A DNA stretch of 64,000 bases. Source: Amycolatopsis antarctica. GTDB taxonomy: Bacteria > Actinomycetota > Actinomycetes > Mycobacteriales > Pseudonocardiaceae. The notes under the pieces are model-generated. The model was not told the DNA's origin. It made no database searches and saw nothing but the letters and a program-made list of their open reading frames with translations. Shown here one piece after another: positions 36,107-45,383 of this stretch (position 1 is its first letter; the number at the start of each line of letters is the position of its first letter). Where the stretch lies: positions 62,001 through 126,000 of the forward strand of contig NZ_NKYE01000019.1 of the NCBI RefSeq assembly GCF_002262875.1. The letters run 5' to 3'. A program made the translations under genes and the position numbers.

Positions 36107-36898
36107 ATGCCGGACGTGGACGAGTTCGCCGGGCGTACCGTGCTGGTCACCGGTGCGGCCCAGGGTATCGGTGCCGCCGTCGCCCGCGGCTTCGCCGTAG
36201 CGGGCGCGACCGTGGCCGCCGCGGACCTGGACGCCGACGGTGTGGCCGCGCTCGCGGCCGAACTGACCGGCGCGGGCCGGACGGTCACCGCGCACGGTCT
36301 CGACGTGGCCGACCGGGCCGCCGCCGACCGCCTGGTCGCCGAGGTGGAGGCCGGGGCGGGGCGGATCGACGTACTCGTCAACGTCGCCGGGATCCTGCGC
36401 ACCGGAGCCGTGGTGGACACCGCCGACGCCGACTGGGACGCCCTCTTCGCGGTGAACGCGGGCGGGGTGTTCGCGATGAGCAGGGCGGTCGCCAGGCGGA
36501 TGATCCCGCGCGGGCGTGGCTGTGTGGTCACCGTCAGCTCCAACGCCGCCGGTGTGCCGCGGCAGGGAATGGCCGCCTACGCCGCGTCCAAGGCGGCCGC
36601 GACGATGTTCACCAAGTCGCTGGGACTGGAACTCGCCCCGTACGGCATCCGTTGCAACGTGGTGGCGCCCGGATCGACGGACACCCCGATGCAGCAAGGA
36701 ATGTGGGCCAGCGGAGTGTCTACAAAGGACGGTGTGCTGACGGGCTCCCCGGAGGCGTTCAAGGTGGGGATCCCGCTCGGCAGGCTCGCCGAGGCCGGCG
36801 ACGTCGCCGATGCCGTGCTGTTCCTCGCCTCCGACCGGGCCAGGCACATCACCATGCACGATCTCTACGTCGACGGGGGAGCGACGTTACGGGCGTGA
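36107..36898 (+). CDS. dhbA: 2,3-dihydro-2,3-dihydroxybenzoate dehydrogenase
   Basis: 263-aa SDR, last step of DHB synthesis. VLVTGAAQGIGAAVARGF binds NAD; NVAGILRTGAV replaces the usual NNAG, as in EntA/DhbA. YAASKAAATMFTKSLGLELA is the catalytic Tyr-Lys, and IRCNVVAPGSTDTPMQQGMW is the EntA-type substrate loop. ATG 36107 with GGGAAG upstream is preferred over GTG 36080. It is first gene of the iron-boxed operon. Confidence 0.93.
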   Translation: MPDVDEFAGRTVLVTGAAQGIGAAVARGFAVAGATVAAADLDADGVAALAAELTGAGRTVTAHGLDVADRAAADRLVAEVEAGAGRIDVLVNVAGILRTGAVVDTADADWDALFAVNAGGVFAMSRAVARRMIPRGRGCVVTVSSNAAGVPRQGMAAYAASKAAATMFTKSLGLELAPYGIRCNVVAPGSTDTPMQQGMWASGVSTKDGVLTGSPEAFKVGIPLGRLAEAGDVADAVLFLASDRARHITMHDLYVDGGATLRA

Positions 36899-36963
36899 CC
36901 CGCCCCGGCACCCCCAGCAGACGACCACAGCCGGACACCCCGGACGAGGGAGTACAGAACGCG

Positions 36964-38118
36964 ATGACGGCGACACACGGGCGAGCGGCGACCCCGGTCG
37001 AACTGCTCGACGGGCACGGTCCGGGCGACTTCCTGCTCGCCACGGCCGAGCGGACCATCGCGGCCGCGGGCGCCAGGCGGGTACTCGACGGTGCCGAGGC
37101 GGACACGGTCGCCGCGGCCCTGCGCGAATCCGGCGCCCCGCTGGCGGTGGGTGCGCTGCCGTTCACCCCGTCCGCCGACGGGGCCGACCTCGCGCACCTG
37201 GTCGTCCCCGAGTCCGTGCGGACCTCGGGACCGCTGCACCCGGCGCTGGCCGGACGCGAGCGCAGGGCCCTGCCCGAACCGGTCGCCACCACCGCCGTGC
37301 CCGAGCCGGAGCGGCACATGCGCGCCGTCGAGGAGGCCGTGCGCGCACTGCGGGCGAACCGCCTGCGCAAGGTGGTGCTGGCCAGGGCACTCGACCTGGA
37401 CTTCGCCGAGACCGTCACCGGACGTTCGATCCTGGCCAACCTGGCCGCCGACAACCCCGCCGGGTACACCTTCGCCGCCCCGCTGCCCGGTGGCCGCACG
37501 CTGGTCGGCTCCACCCCGGAACTGCTGGTCAGCCGCAGCGGTGACCGGATTCGCTCGCACCCGCACGCCGGTTCGGCTCCCCGTTCCGCCGATCCGGCCA
37601 CCGACGCCGAACGCGGCAGGCAACTGGCCGCCTCGGTGAAGGACCAGGCCGAGCACGCGGTGCTGACCGAGATGATCGCCGAGACCCTGCGCCCGTTCTG
37701 CCGGACGCTGGACGTGCCCGCGACGCCCTCGCTGGAGGCCAACCCGGCCGTCTGGCACCTGACCACCACGATCACCGGCGAACTCGCCGATCCCGGGATC
37801 ACCGCACTGCACCTGGCCGAGGCACTGCACCCGACCCCGGCCATCTGCGGCACGCCGACGGACGCCGCGCGGGCCGCGATCGGCGAGCTGGAGCCCTTCG
37901 ACCGCGGCTACTACGCGGGCGCGGTGGGCTGGGTCGACGCCGCCGGTGACGGGGAGTGGGCGATCGCGATCCGCTGTGCCGAGATCGCGGGTACCCGGAT
38001 GCGGCTGTACGCGGGCGGCGGGATCATGCCCGGCTCCGAGGCCGCGGACGAGCTGGCCGAGACCTCGGCGAAGTTCCGCGTCCTGTTGCGCGCCATGGGT
38101 CTGGACCTCGGCCTGTGA
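36964..38118 (+). CDS. dhbC: Isochorismate synthase
   Basis: 384-aa chorismate-utilising enzyme of the EntC/DhbC/MenF family making isochorismate, the DHB precursor. Motifs include RKVVLARALDLDF (catalytic Lys region), GSTPELLVSRSGD, EHAVLTEMIAETLRPFC, HLTTTITGEL, LHPTPAICGTP and the metal-binding C-terminal end RLYAGGGIMPGSEAADELAE. It is followed by the ligase gene with a 4-bp overlap (GTGA). Confidence 0.94.
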   Translation: MTATHGRAATPVELLDGHGPGDFLLATAERTIAAAGARRVLDGAEADTVAAALRESGAPLAVGALPFTPSADGADLAHLVVPESVRTSGPLHPALAGRERRALPEPVATTAVPEPERHMRAVEEAVRALRANRLRKVVLARALDLDFAETVTGRSILANLAADNPAGYTFAAPLPGGRTLVGSTPELLVSRSGDRIRSHPHAGSAPRSADPATDAERGRQLAASVKDQAEHAVLTEMIAETLRPFCRTLDVPATPSLEANPAVWHLTTTITGELADPGITALHLAEALHPTPAICGTPTDAARAAIGELEPFDRGYYAGAVGWVDAAGDGEWAIAIRCAEIAGTRMRLYAGGGIMPGSEAADELAETSAKFRVLLRAMGLDLGL

Positions 38119-39794
38119 CCGCGCCGAGCACACCCGGTTCGCCAGACGCGCCAGACGCGCCCGGCTGGCCCGCCGAGTTCGCCGCCCGGTACCGCGCGGC
38201 CGGGTACTGGACCGGCGCGACGCTCGGCGGGATCCTCGACGAGCGGGCCCGCGTCCGGCCGGACGCCCCGGCGGTGGTGGACGGTGACCGCCGGATCGGC
38301 TACGGCGAGCTGGCCGAGCGGGTGTCCCGGGTGGCGGGCGGGTTCGCCGCGCTCGGCATCGGCGCGGGCGACCACGTCGTCGTGCAGCTCCCGAACGTCG
38401 CCGAGTTCCTGGAGACGGTGTTCGCGCTGTTCCGCATCGGCGCGCTGCCGGTGTTCGCGCTGCCCTCGCACCGCGCCTCGGAAATCGGCTACTTCTGTGA
38501 GTTCACCGACGCCGCCGCGTATGTGATCCCGGACGTGCACGAGGGCTTCGACCATCGGCGGCTCGCCGAGGGCTTGCCCGCACGGGTGGGCGGGGCGCGG
38601 CACGTGATCGTCGCCGGGGATCCGGGGCCGTACCTGCCCTTCGACGGGCTGCGCGTGGCCGAGCCGTACGTCGGTCCCCGGCCGGCACCGGACGATCTCG
38701 CGTTCCTGCAGCTCTCCGGCGGCAGCACCGGCGTCCCGAAACTCATCCCGCGCACCCACGACGACTACCTCTACAGCGTCCGGGCCAGCGCGGAGATCTG
38801 CGAACTCGGCGAGCGCTCGGTGTACCTCGTCGCACTGCCCGCCGCGCACAACTTCCCGCTCAGCTCACCGGGAACCCTCGGTGTCCTGTACGCGGGCGGC
38901 ACCGTGGTGCTGGCGCCCGGCCCGTCACCCGAGGTCGCGTTCCCGCTCATCGAACGCGAGGGCGTGACGATCACCGCGCTGGTACCGCCGCTGGCGCTGG
39001 TGTGGCTCGACGCCGCCGCCCGCACCGCGCACGATCTGTCTACTTTGGACGTTCTGCAGGTCGGTGGCGCGAAGTTCAGCGCCGAGGCCGCCCGCCGGGT
39101 GCGACCGGAACTGGGCGCCACCCTGCAGCAGGTGTTCGGCATGGCGGAGGGACTGGTCAACTACACCCGCCTGAACGATCCGGACGAGCTCGTCGTGCAC
39201 ACCCAGGGCAGGCCCATCTCCCCGGACGACGAGATCCGGATTGTCGGCCCGGACGGTGCCGAGGTCGCCCCCGGCGAGACCGGCGACCTGCTGACCCGTG
39301 GCCCGTACACCATCCGCGGCTACTACCGCGCCCCCGAGCACAACGCGATCGCCTTCACCGAGGACGGCTTCTACCGGACCGGCGACGTCGTGCGGCGGAC
39401 CCCGGAGGGTTACCTGGTGGTCGAGGGCAGGGCGAAGGACCAGATCAACCGTGGCGGCGAGAAGGTCGCCGCCGAGGAGGTGGAGAACCACCTGCTCGCG
39501 CACGACTGGGTACACGACGTCGCGGTGGTCTCCATGCCGGACGACTACCTCGGTGAGCGCACCTGCGCGTTCGTCGTACCCAGCGCGTCGATGCCGTCCG
39601 GACGACGGTTGAAACTCGGCACGGTGAAGGCATTCCTGCGGGAACGAGGACTGGCCGACTACAAGCTGCCCGACCGGGTCGAGGTGATCGACCGTTTCCC
39701 GGAGACCGGGGTCGGCAAGGTCAGCAAGAAGGAACTGCGGGTGGTCATCACCAGGACACTCGCCCAGCGATCCGCTCAGCGGAAGGAGAACTGA
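38115..39794 (+). CDS. dhbE: 2,3-dihydroxybenzoate-AMP ligase
   Basis: 559-aa stand-alone adenylation enzyme loading DHB onto the aryl carrier protein. LQLSGGSTGVPKLIPRTHDDY is the phosphate-binding motif; ALPAAHNFPLSSPG contains the Asn typical of aryl-acid activating domains. VFGMAEGLVNYTR, RTGDVVRRTPEGYLVVEGRAKDQINRGGEK and the final lysine region GVGKVSKKELR complete the family set. GTG 38115 is coupled to dhbC. Confidence 0.95.
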   Translation: MTAPSTPGSPDAPDAPGWPAEFAARYRAAGYWTGATLGGILDERARVRPDAPAVVDGDRRIGYGELAERVSRVAGGFAALGIGAGDHVVVQLPNVAEFLETVFALFRIGALPVFALPSHRASEIGYFCEFTDAAAYVIPDVHEGFDHRRLAEGLPARVGGARHVIVAGDPGPYLPFDGLRVAEPYVGPRPAPDDLAFLQLSGGSTGVPKLIPRTHDDYLYSVRASAEICELGERSVYLVALPAAHNFPLSSPGTLGVLYAGGTVVLAPGPSPEVAFPLIEREGVTITALVPPLALVWLDAAARTAHDLSTLDVLQVGGAKFSAEAARRVRPELGATLQQVFGMAEGLVNYTRLNDPDELVVHTQGRPISPDDEIRIVGPDGAEVAPGETGDLLTRGPYTIRGYYRAPEHNAIAFTEDGFYRTGDVVRRTPEGYLVVEGRAKDQINRGGEKVAAEEVENHLLAHDWVHDVAVVSMPDDYLGERTCAFVVPSASMPSGRRLKLGTVKAFLRERGLADYKLPDRVEVIDRFPETGVGKVSKKELRVVITRTLAQRSAQRKEN

Positions 39795-39798
39795 GGCC

Positions 39799-40479
39799 GT
39801 GGCACTCCCAGCGATAGCCCCGTATCCGGTGCCTGCGGAGGCGGAACTGCCGCCCAGCAAGGTTTCCTGGACGCCGGAGCCGAACCGGGCCGTCCTGCTG
39901 GTGCACGACATGCAGCACTACTTCGTCGACGCCTACCAGCCCGACTCCGAGCCACTGTCCACTGTGGTCGCAAACATCGCGGCGCTGCGGGAAAGGGCGG
40001 ACTTGCTCGGAATCCCGGTGGTGTTCTCCGCCCAGCCGGGCGACCAGGCGCCGGAGGACCGCAGGCTGCTCACCGACTTCTGGGGTCCCGGACTGCGCGC
40101 GGTACCGGAGCAGGAGAAGATCATTCCCGAGCTCGCCCCCGCCGAGGACGACGTGTTGCTGACCAAGTGGCGCTACTCCGCCTTCCAGCGCACGGACCTG
40201 CGGCAGCGGCTGCGCGACTGGGGCCGGGACCAGCTCCTGGTCACCGGGATATACGCGCACATGGGCTGCCTGATGACCGCCTGCGAAGCCTTCATGCAGG
40301 ACGTGCAGGCCTTCTTCCTCGCCGACGCGGTCGCCGACTTCTCCCTCGACGATCACCGGATGGCCGTCCGGTACGCGGCCCTGCGCTGTGCCGTGGCGAC
40401 CTCCACGTCCCGGATGCTCGACGCGCTCGGCGCAGTCGAACATGCCGGGGGCCCGGAGCTGGAGAAGGCGGGGCGCTGA
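39799..40479 (+). CDS. dhbB: Isochorismatase (single domain)
   Basis: 226-aa hydrolase converting isochorismate to 2,3-dihydro-DHB and pyruvate. Catalytic residues: Asp in LLVHDMQHYFVDAY, Lys in LTKWRYSAFQRT and Cys in VTGIYAHMGCLMTACEAF. It corresponds only to the N-terminal half of EntB/DhbB. The carrier domain is a separate gene 2 nt downstream. GTG 39799 follows the dhbE stop by 4 nt. Confidence 0.93.
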   Translation: MALPAIAPYPVPAEAELPPSKVSWTPEPNRAVLLVHDMQHYFVDAYQPDSEPLSTVVANIAALRERADLLGIPVVFSAQPGDQAPEDRRLLTDFWGPGLRAVPEQEKIIPELAPAEDDVLLTKWRYSAFQRTDLRQRLRDWGRDQLLVTGIYAHMGCLMTACEAFMQDVQAFFLADAVADFSLDDHRMAVRYAALRCAVATSTSRMLDALGAVEHAGGPELEKAGR

Positions 40480-40481
40480 GC

Positions 40482-40724
40482 GTGGACAAGACAACGGAGA
40501 ACGCGCCGCTGACCCGCGATCGGGTGCTCGACGACATCGCCGAGCTGCTGGAGATCGACCGGGCCGAGCTCGAACCGGAGGACAACCTGGTGGACGAGGG
40601 TCTCGACTCGATCCGCATCATGTCGCTGGTCGAGCGGTGGAACGCGGCCGGGGCGAACGTCGGCTTCGTGGACCTCGCCGAACGGCCGACGCTCGCCGAC
40701 TGGCTGCGGGTGCTGGGACTCTGA
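40482..40724 (+). CDS. Stand-alone aryl carrier protein (ArCP)
   Basis: 80-aa phosphopantetheine-binding domain. EDNLVDEGLDSIRIMSLVERWN carries the attachment Ser in LDS (about residue 45), and the region ends AERPTLADWLRVLGL, as in the C-terminal domain of EntB/VibB/DhbB. GTG 40482 lies 2 nt after the isochorismatase stop. Splitting from the isochorismatase is less common than the fused form. It would be charged with DHB and passed to an NRPS not found in this window. Confidence 0.92.
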   Translation: MDKTTENAPLTRDRVLDDIAELLEIDRAELEPEDNLVDEGLDSIRIMSLVERWNAAGANVGFVDLAERPTLADWLRVLGL

Positions 40725-40745
40725 CCTCCGGGCGGCCGCGTCCGG

Positions 40746-41432
40746 TCAGGGCGCCCACCAGCGTTCGGTCACGTCCAGTACGTCCGAGGTGAGCACGGCG
40801 ACCGTCCCGCGGTACTCCGCGCCCGGGCCGAGGCGGGCCAACCGGATCGCGTTCGACGGCAGAGCCGGGTCGGTCGAGGCGAGCAACCGAGGGGGTTCGC
40901 CCGGCGCGGACATCGTCAGGCTGCGCAGGGGGATCCGCAGACCGCGCCCGGTGGCCTTCATCGCGGCCTCCTTGGCCGTCCAGTAGGCGAAGAACCCGTC
41001 GCCGCGCTCGTTCGGCGGCAGGGCGTCGAGTTCGGCGCGTTCGGTCTCGCCGAGCGCGTAGCCGATCAGCGAGGCGTCGATCCGGCGGGCGGTGCTCTCC
41101 ACGTCGAGGCCCACCGGCTCGCCGCCGGTCACGGCGACGCCGACCCGCTCGCCGGAGTGCGAGATCGACAGGGCCAGCGGGGCGCCGGGGATCCGTGGCG
41201 GCCCGTGTGGTGCACCGCAGTCGGTGCAGGTCGCGTCGAACCGGACGGCCTCCGGCGCCAGGCCGAGACGTTCGCCCGCCACCCGTTTCGCGAGCATCCG
41301 GCCGGTCAGGAAGCGGCGCCGGTCCGCCTCCTGCCGGTAGCCCGCGTACCGCTGCCGTTCCCGCTCGTCGAGCAGTCCCTCCGGTGGGCCGTCCACGAAC
41401 GGGACGGCCCACCGGATTTCGCAAGGGATCAC
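40746..41432 (-). CDS. Sfp-type 4'-phosphopantetheinyl transferase
   Basis: 228-aa enzyme converting apo carrier proteins to holo form. The family motifs are LALSISHSGERVGVAV, EPVGLDVESTARR (Mg-binding Asp/Glu) and FFAYWTAKEAAMKATGRGL (WxxKEAxxK). It is convergent with the ArCP gene across 21 bp, so it probably activates that carrier. Its start overlaps the stop of... the upstream symporter gene (ATGA, 41429-41432), so it shares that transcript rather than the iron-boxed one. Confidence 0.94.
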   Translation of the reverse strand: MIPCEIRWAVPFVDGPPEGLLDERERQRYAGYRQEADRRRFLTGRMLAKRVAGERLGLAPEAVRFDATCTDCGAPHGPPRIPGAPLALSISHSGERVGVAVTGGEPVGLDVESTARRIDASLIGYALGETERAELDALPPNERGDGFFAYWTAKEAAMKATGRGLRIPLRSLTMSAPGEPPRLLASTDPALPSNAIRLARLGPGAEYRGTVAVLTSDVLDVTERWWAP

Positions 41433-42796
41433 GAACCACCCTCGCCCGCGGGTTTCCCGCCGGACGGTGCGGACGCGGAGTGGTCGTCGAGCAGGGTCGC
41501 CTCGTCGAACGGATCCTCGCCGGAGAGCACCCGCTTCGTCTGCTCCCGGTCGATCTCGTTGGTCCAGGTGCCGACCAGCACGGTGGCGACGGCGTTGCCG
41601 GCGAAGTTGGTCAGCGCACGCGCCTCGGACATGAACCGGTCGATGCCGACGATGAAGCCGACGCCGTCGACCAGTTCCGGACGGTGCGAGGAGAGGCCAC
41701 CGGCCAGGGTCGCCAGTCCGGCACCGGTGACGCCCGCCGCGCCCTTCGACGCGATGATCATGAAGACCAGCAGGGAGATCTGCTCGCCCACCGACAGCGG
41801 TGCGTTGAGCGCCTCGGCGATGAACAACGAGGCCATCGTCAGGTAGATCGCGGTCCCGTCGAGGTTGAACGAGTACCCGGTGGGCACGGTGATGCCGACG
41901 ACCGGCTTGCTCACGCCCAGGTGTTCCATCTTCGCGATCAGCCGGGGCAGCGCCGATTCCGAGGACGAGGTGGACAGGATCAGCAGGAACTCACGGCCGA
42001 GATAACGCAGCAGCGAGAACAGGTTCATCTTGCCGATGAACCGCATCAGCAGGCCGAGCACGATGAACACGAACAACGCGCACGTCAGGTAGAAGCCGAT
42101 CATGATGATCGCCAGACTGGCCAGCGCGTCCCAGCCGGTGGCGCCGACCACCGCGGCGATCGCGCCGAACGCGCCGACCGGTGCCGCCCACATGATCATG
42201 GCGAGAATGCGGAAGACCAGCCGCTGGATGTGCTCGATGCCGCGCTTGATCGGCTCGCCCCTGGCGCCCAGCTTCTGCACCGCGAACCCGGCCAGCAGGG
42301 CGACCAGCAGCGTCTGCAGCACCTCGCCCTCGGTGAACGCCGACACCAGCGTCGTCGGGATGATGCCGATCAGGAACTCGACGGTGCTTTCGCTCTCCTT
42401 GATCTGCTCCTGGCCCGACTGCGCCACGTCGGCGGTCAGGTTGAGGCCGTCGCCGGGGTGCAGGATGTTGCCGACGACCAGGCCGATCGCCAGCGCGACC
42501 GTGGACATCACCATGAAGTAGCCGATCGCCAGGCCACCGACCTTGCCGACCGAGGCCGCCTTGGCGACCGAGCCGACGCCGAGCACGATCGTGCAGAAGA
42601 TGATCGGCGAGATCATCATCTTGATCAGGTTGACGAAGCCCTCGCCGACGGGCTTGAGTTCCTTCGCGAACTCCGGCGCGAGCAGGCCGAGCGCCGCACC
42701 GAGGAACACGGCGGCGATCACCGCGATGTACAGATAGTGCGTCCGGTCCCGGCGCGGGGCCGTCACGGTGCCGTCGCCCTCCGGTTCTTTTGCCAT
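41429..42796 (-). CDS. Dicarboxylate/amino acid:cation symporter (DAACS, DctA/GltP-like)
   Basis: 455-aa membrane transporter with about eight helices plus two hairpins. HP1 carries LLILSTSSSESALPR, the unwound TM7 motif is GYSFNLDGTAIYL, and the late helix region is SEARALTNFAGNAVATVLV (Asp/Arg substrate contacts). It takes up C4-dicarboxylates or glutamate/aspartate with H+ or Na+. It is transcriptionally coupled to the PPTase gene. Confidence 0.93.
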   Translation of the reverse strand: MAKEPEGDGTVTAPRRDRTHYLYIAVIAAVFLGAALGLLAPEFAKELKPVGEGFVNLIKMMISPIIFCTIVLGVGSVAKAASVGKVGGLAIGYFMVMSTVALAIGLVVGNILHPGDGLNLTADVAQSGQEQIKESESTVEFLIGIIPTTLVSAFTEGEVLQTLLVALLAGFAVQKLGARGEPIKRGIEHIQRLVFRILAMIMWAAPVGAFGAIAAVVGATGWDALASLAIIMIGFYLTCALFVFIVLGLLMRFIGKMNLFSLLRYLGREFLLILSTSSSESALPRLIAKMEHLGVSKPVVGITVPTGYSFNLDGTAIYLTMASLFIAEALNAPLSVGEQISLLVFMIIASKGAAGVTGAGLATLAGGLSSHRPELVDGVGFIVGIDRFMSEARALTNFAGNAVATVLVGTWTNEIDREQTKRVLSGEDPFDEATLLDDHSASAPSGGKPAGEGGS

Positions 42797-42986
42797 GGTG
42801 TGCTCCTCGGCGATTCGGTATCGGGCAACTTCGTGCGGTTCCTCGGAAATGGACGTGCGGAACTTACGGCACGGACCGCCATTCGTGCAGCCCCGGCGCG
42901 GACCCGGTGTTGAACGTGCTGCGAGGAAGGCGCATGCTCGCTAACGTCGGGGTGTCTACTGGCGAGTAATGACGGAGGTTCCGCGC

Positions 42987-44156
42987 ATGGATTTCAGCCT
43001 GAGCACCGAGGAGCGCGAGGTACGGGACTGGGTCCGCACCTTCGTCCAGCGGGAACTGGTACCCCGTGAGCAGGACGTGCTGCGCCGGGAACGCGCGGGC
43101 GAGCCCGGACTGACCGGTGAGGAGCTGACCGAACTGCGGCTCAAGGCGAAGGAGTCCGGCTTCTGGGGTGTGCAGACGCCGGAGGAGTACGGCGGCATGG
43201 GCCTCTCCGCCGTGATGACGGCCCTGCTGGAGGCCGAACTCGGCCGTACCTTCGTGCAGTTCAGCTTCGGCGGCTCCGCGGACAACATCCTTTTTCACGC
43301 CAACGAGGAGCAGAAGCAGCGCTACCTGCTGCCGACGATCGCGGGTGAGCGCAAGTCCTGCTTCGCCATCACCGAACCCGGAGCGGGCTCCGACGCGAAG
43401 GCGATCCGCGCCTCGGCCCGCAAGGACGGTTCCGACTGGATCATCAACGGCGAGAAGACGTTCATCACCGGCGGCAACGAGGCCGACTTCACCATGGTCT
43501 TCGCGATCACCGACCAGGAGAAGGGCGCGGACGGCGGCGTCACCTGCTTCCTGGTCGACCGGGACATGGGCTGGCGCTCGGAGTACATCGACACCATGGG
43601 CGAGTGGGGGCCCGCGGCGCTCGTCTTCGAGGACGTCCGCGTTCCGGAGAGCCAGGTCCTCGGCGAGGTCGGCCAGGGTTTCGCGCTGGCGATGCAGTGG
43701 ATCGGCCGGGGCCGGTACCTGCTGCCCGCGCGGGCGATCGGTTCCTGTGAGCGGCTCATCTCCATGGCCATCGAGCACGCCAACACCCGGGAGACCTTCG
43801 GTGCGCTGATCGCCGAACGCCAGGCGATCCAGTGGATGATCGCCGACTCGGGCGTCGAACTGGAGGCGTTGCGCTGGCTGGTGCTGCACGCGGCCTGGCA
43901 GGTCGATTCCGGGATGGACTCGCGGCACGCGCAGTCGGTCGCCAAGCTCTACGGCGGCACGAAGGCCAACGAGATCGTCGACCGCGTCATGCAGATCCAC
44001 GGCGGCATGGGCTACACGCGGGAACTACCGATCGAGCGCTGGTACCGGGAGCTGCGGCTGCTGCGCATCTACGAGGGTACCGACGAGATCCAGCGTCGCA
44101 CCATCGCGCGGAACCTGCTCAAGGGGCACGTGAAGGTCAGCGGCTCACTGGGCTGA
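42987..44156 (+). CDS. Acyl-CoA dehydrogenase
   Basis: 389-aa FAD enzyme. CFAITEPGAGSDAKAIRASARK and WIINGEKTFITGGNEADFT form the middle domain. ETFGALIAERQAIQWMIAD and QIHGGMGYTRELPIERWYRELR lead to the catalytic glutamate in IYEGTDEIQRRTIARNLL. ATG 42987 is chosen for the GGAGG 7-8 nt upstream; ATG 42969 is an in-frame alternative. It is monocistronic with a terminator at 44261. Confidence 0.92.
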   Translation: MDFSLSTEEREVRDWVRTFVQRELVPREQDVLRRERAGEPGLTGEELTELRLKAKESGFWGVQTPEEYGGMGLSAVMTALLEAELGRTFVQFSFGGSADNILFHANEEQKQRYLLPTIAGERKSCFAITEPGAGSDAKAIRASARKDGSDWIINGEKTFITGGNEADFTMVFAITDQEKGADGGVTCFLVDRDMGWRSEYIDTMGEWGPAALVFEDVRVPESQVLGEVGQGFALAMQWIGRGRYLLPARAIGSCERLISMAIEHANTRETFGALIAERQAIQWMIADSGVELEALRWLVLHAAWQVDSGMDSRHAQSVAKLYGGTKANEIVDRVMQIHGGMGYTRELPIERWYRELRLLRIYEGTDEIQRRTIARNLLKGHVKVSGSLG

Positions 44157-44260
44157 TGCCCGGTGCCGTGGAACCACAGCGGGCGGCGTGCCTCACCGCG
44201 GGGCCGTTAGTGTTGCGAACTAAGGGAAATTGCCCCGGGGAGCCGGACATGGGTTGTGCC

Positions 44261-44298
44261 GCCGGAGGGGAAGGTCGTCGACGTGTTTCCCCTCCGGC
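44261..44298. terminator. Bidirectional terminator between convergent genes
   Basis: 12-bp perfect arms GCCGGAGGGGAA/TTCCCCTCCGGC around a 14-nt loop, between the acyl-CoA dehydrogenase and the convergent small gene. Confidence 0.85.
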
Positions 44299-44320
44299 GG
44301 TGCCGGTACGAGGCGGACGA

Positions 44321-44659
44321 TCAGCCGGTGGGGGCCCCGTCGGCCTGGGCGCGCAACGCGATCGGCGCACCGGCCAGGTCCTCCTCGTTGCACAGCAGTT
44401 TCAGGTCGTAGTACGGCGAACCCTCGCGGTCGTCGTAGTCGAGATGGATCGCCAGCACGTCCACCGGTTCGCCGAGCCACTGCTGTGCCTGCCGTAGCCA
44501 GCCCGCGCAACGCTCCAGCGCTGCCGGAAGGTTGTCGTCACGGAAGCCGACCGGGCGGTACGGCACGTCCTGTACCTGATCGCGGGGGTCGGGCGGGGCG
44601 GGAAGGCCGGGCGCGACGCCCGATTCGGTGAGCTCGAGTTGGATCGTTTCCTCAGTCAC
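44321..44659 (-). CDS. Conserved hypothetical protein
   Basis: 112 aa from GTG 44659 (VTEETIQLELTESGVAPG). It has a helical centre (LPAALERCAGWLRQAQQWLG) and a beta-like C-terminal half (DVLAIHLDYDDREGSPYYDLKLLCNEED). No membrane segment or known motif is seen. Codon bias and the following terminator support a real gene. Function is unknown. Confidence 0.68.
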   Translation of the reverse strand: MTEETIQLELTESGVAPGLPAPPDPRDQVQDVPYRPVGFRDDNLPAALERCAGWLRQAQQWLGEPVDVLAIHLDYDDREGSPYYDLKLLCNEEDLAGAPIALRAQADGAPTG

Positions 44660-44708
44660 GCCTTCGAGCGTCCCCCACGTACGCGCAGGTAGCAAGCGCT
44701 GCCCGGCC

Positions 44709-45383
44709 TCAATGCCCGGTGGACGGTACTTCGTCCGGCGCGCCCCAGACCCGCGTCACGACGGCGCGGCAGCGGGCCAGGTCCGGGCCGGGGCCGGAAT
44801 CCGCGCAGCCCAGCGCCCGCATGGCGAGTTCGGCGTAGTGCCCGGCGAGCTGTTCCAGCGAGAGCGCGCCGCGCGGCGAGTACCAGCGCGCCACCCCGCT
44901 GCACATCTCCAGCAACGCCAGCCGGGTCACCGCGGGCTCGCCGGGGTGGAACGCGCCGGCCCGGACGCCCTCGTCGATCGTCTCCGCCCACAGCAGTTCG
45001 TAGGCATCGCGCAGTTCCACCACCCCGCGCCGGGTTTCCGGCGACAGCGCGCGAACCTCGTTGTCCACCACCTGGGTCTCCTCCGGCCGCACGGCGTGCG
45101 CGATGACGTGCACGACGACCAGCCTGCCCAGCCGTTCCCGCGGGTCGGCGACCCCGGCCACGGCCAGCCGCGCACCGGTGAGCAGGTGGCCGAGGCACTC
45201 CGTCATGATCCCGGCGAGGAGCTGCTCCTTGGTCCCCATGTAGTGGTAGAGGCTGGCCGAGGACAGTTCCGCCTCGGTGGCAAGGTCGCGGATGCCGGTG
45301 CCGTGGAAACCCTTGGCGGCGAACAGCTTCACCGCCGCCTTGCGGACGCGCTCGCCGCTCGGCCCTCGGTCGGTCACCGCCAC
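44709..45383 (-). CDS. TetR-family regulator of a fatty-acid/CoA operon
   Basis: 224 aa. The N-terminal HTH is RVRKAAVKLFAAKGFHGTGIRDLATEAELSSASLYHYMGTKEQLL (about residues 12-55). The C-terminal TetR domain of the KstR2 kind is likely. It is the last gene of a three-gene operon (enoyl-CoA hydratase, AMP-ligase, TetR), overlapping the ligase by 10 bp. A 20-bp palindrome at the operon promoter is its probable operator. Confidence 0.9.
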   Translation of the reverse strand: MAVTDRGPSGERVRKAAVKLFAAKGFHGTGIRDLATEAELSSASLYHYMGTKEQLLAGIMTECLGHLLTGARLAVAGVADPRERLGRLVVVHVIAHAVRPEETQVVDNEVRALSPETRRGVVELRDAYELLWAETIDEGVRAGAFHPGEPAVTRLALLEMCSGVARWYSPRGALSLEQLAGHYAELAMRALGCADSGPGPDLARCRAVVTRVWGAPDEVPSTGH

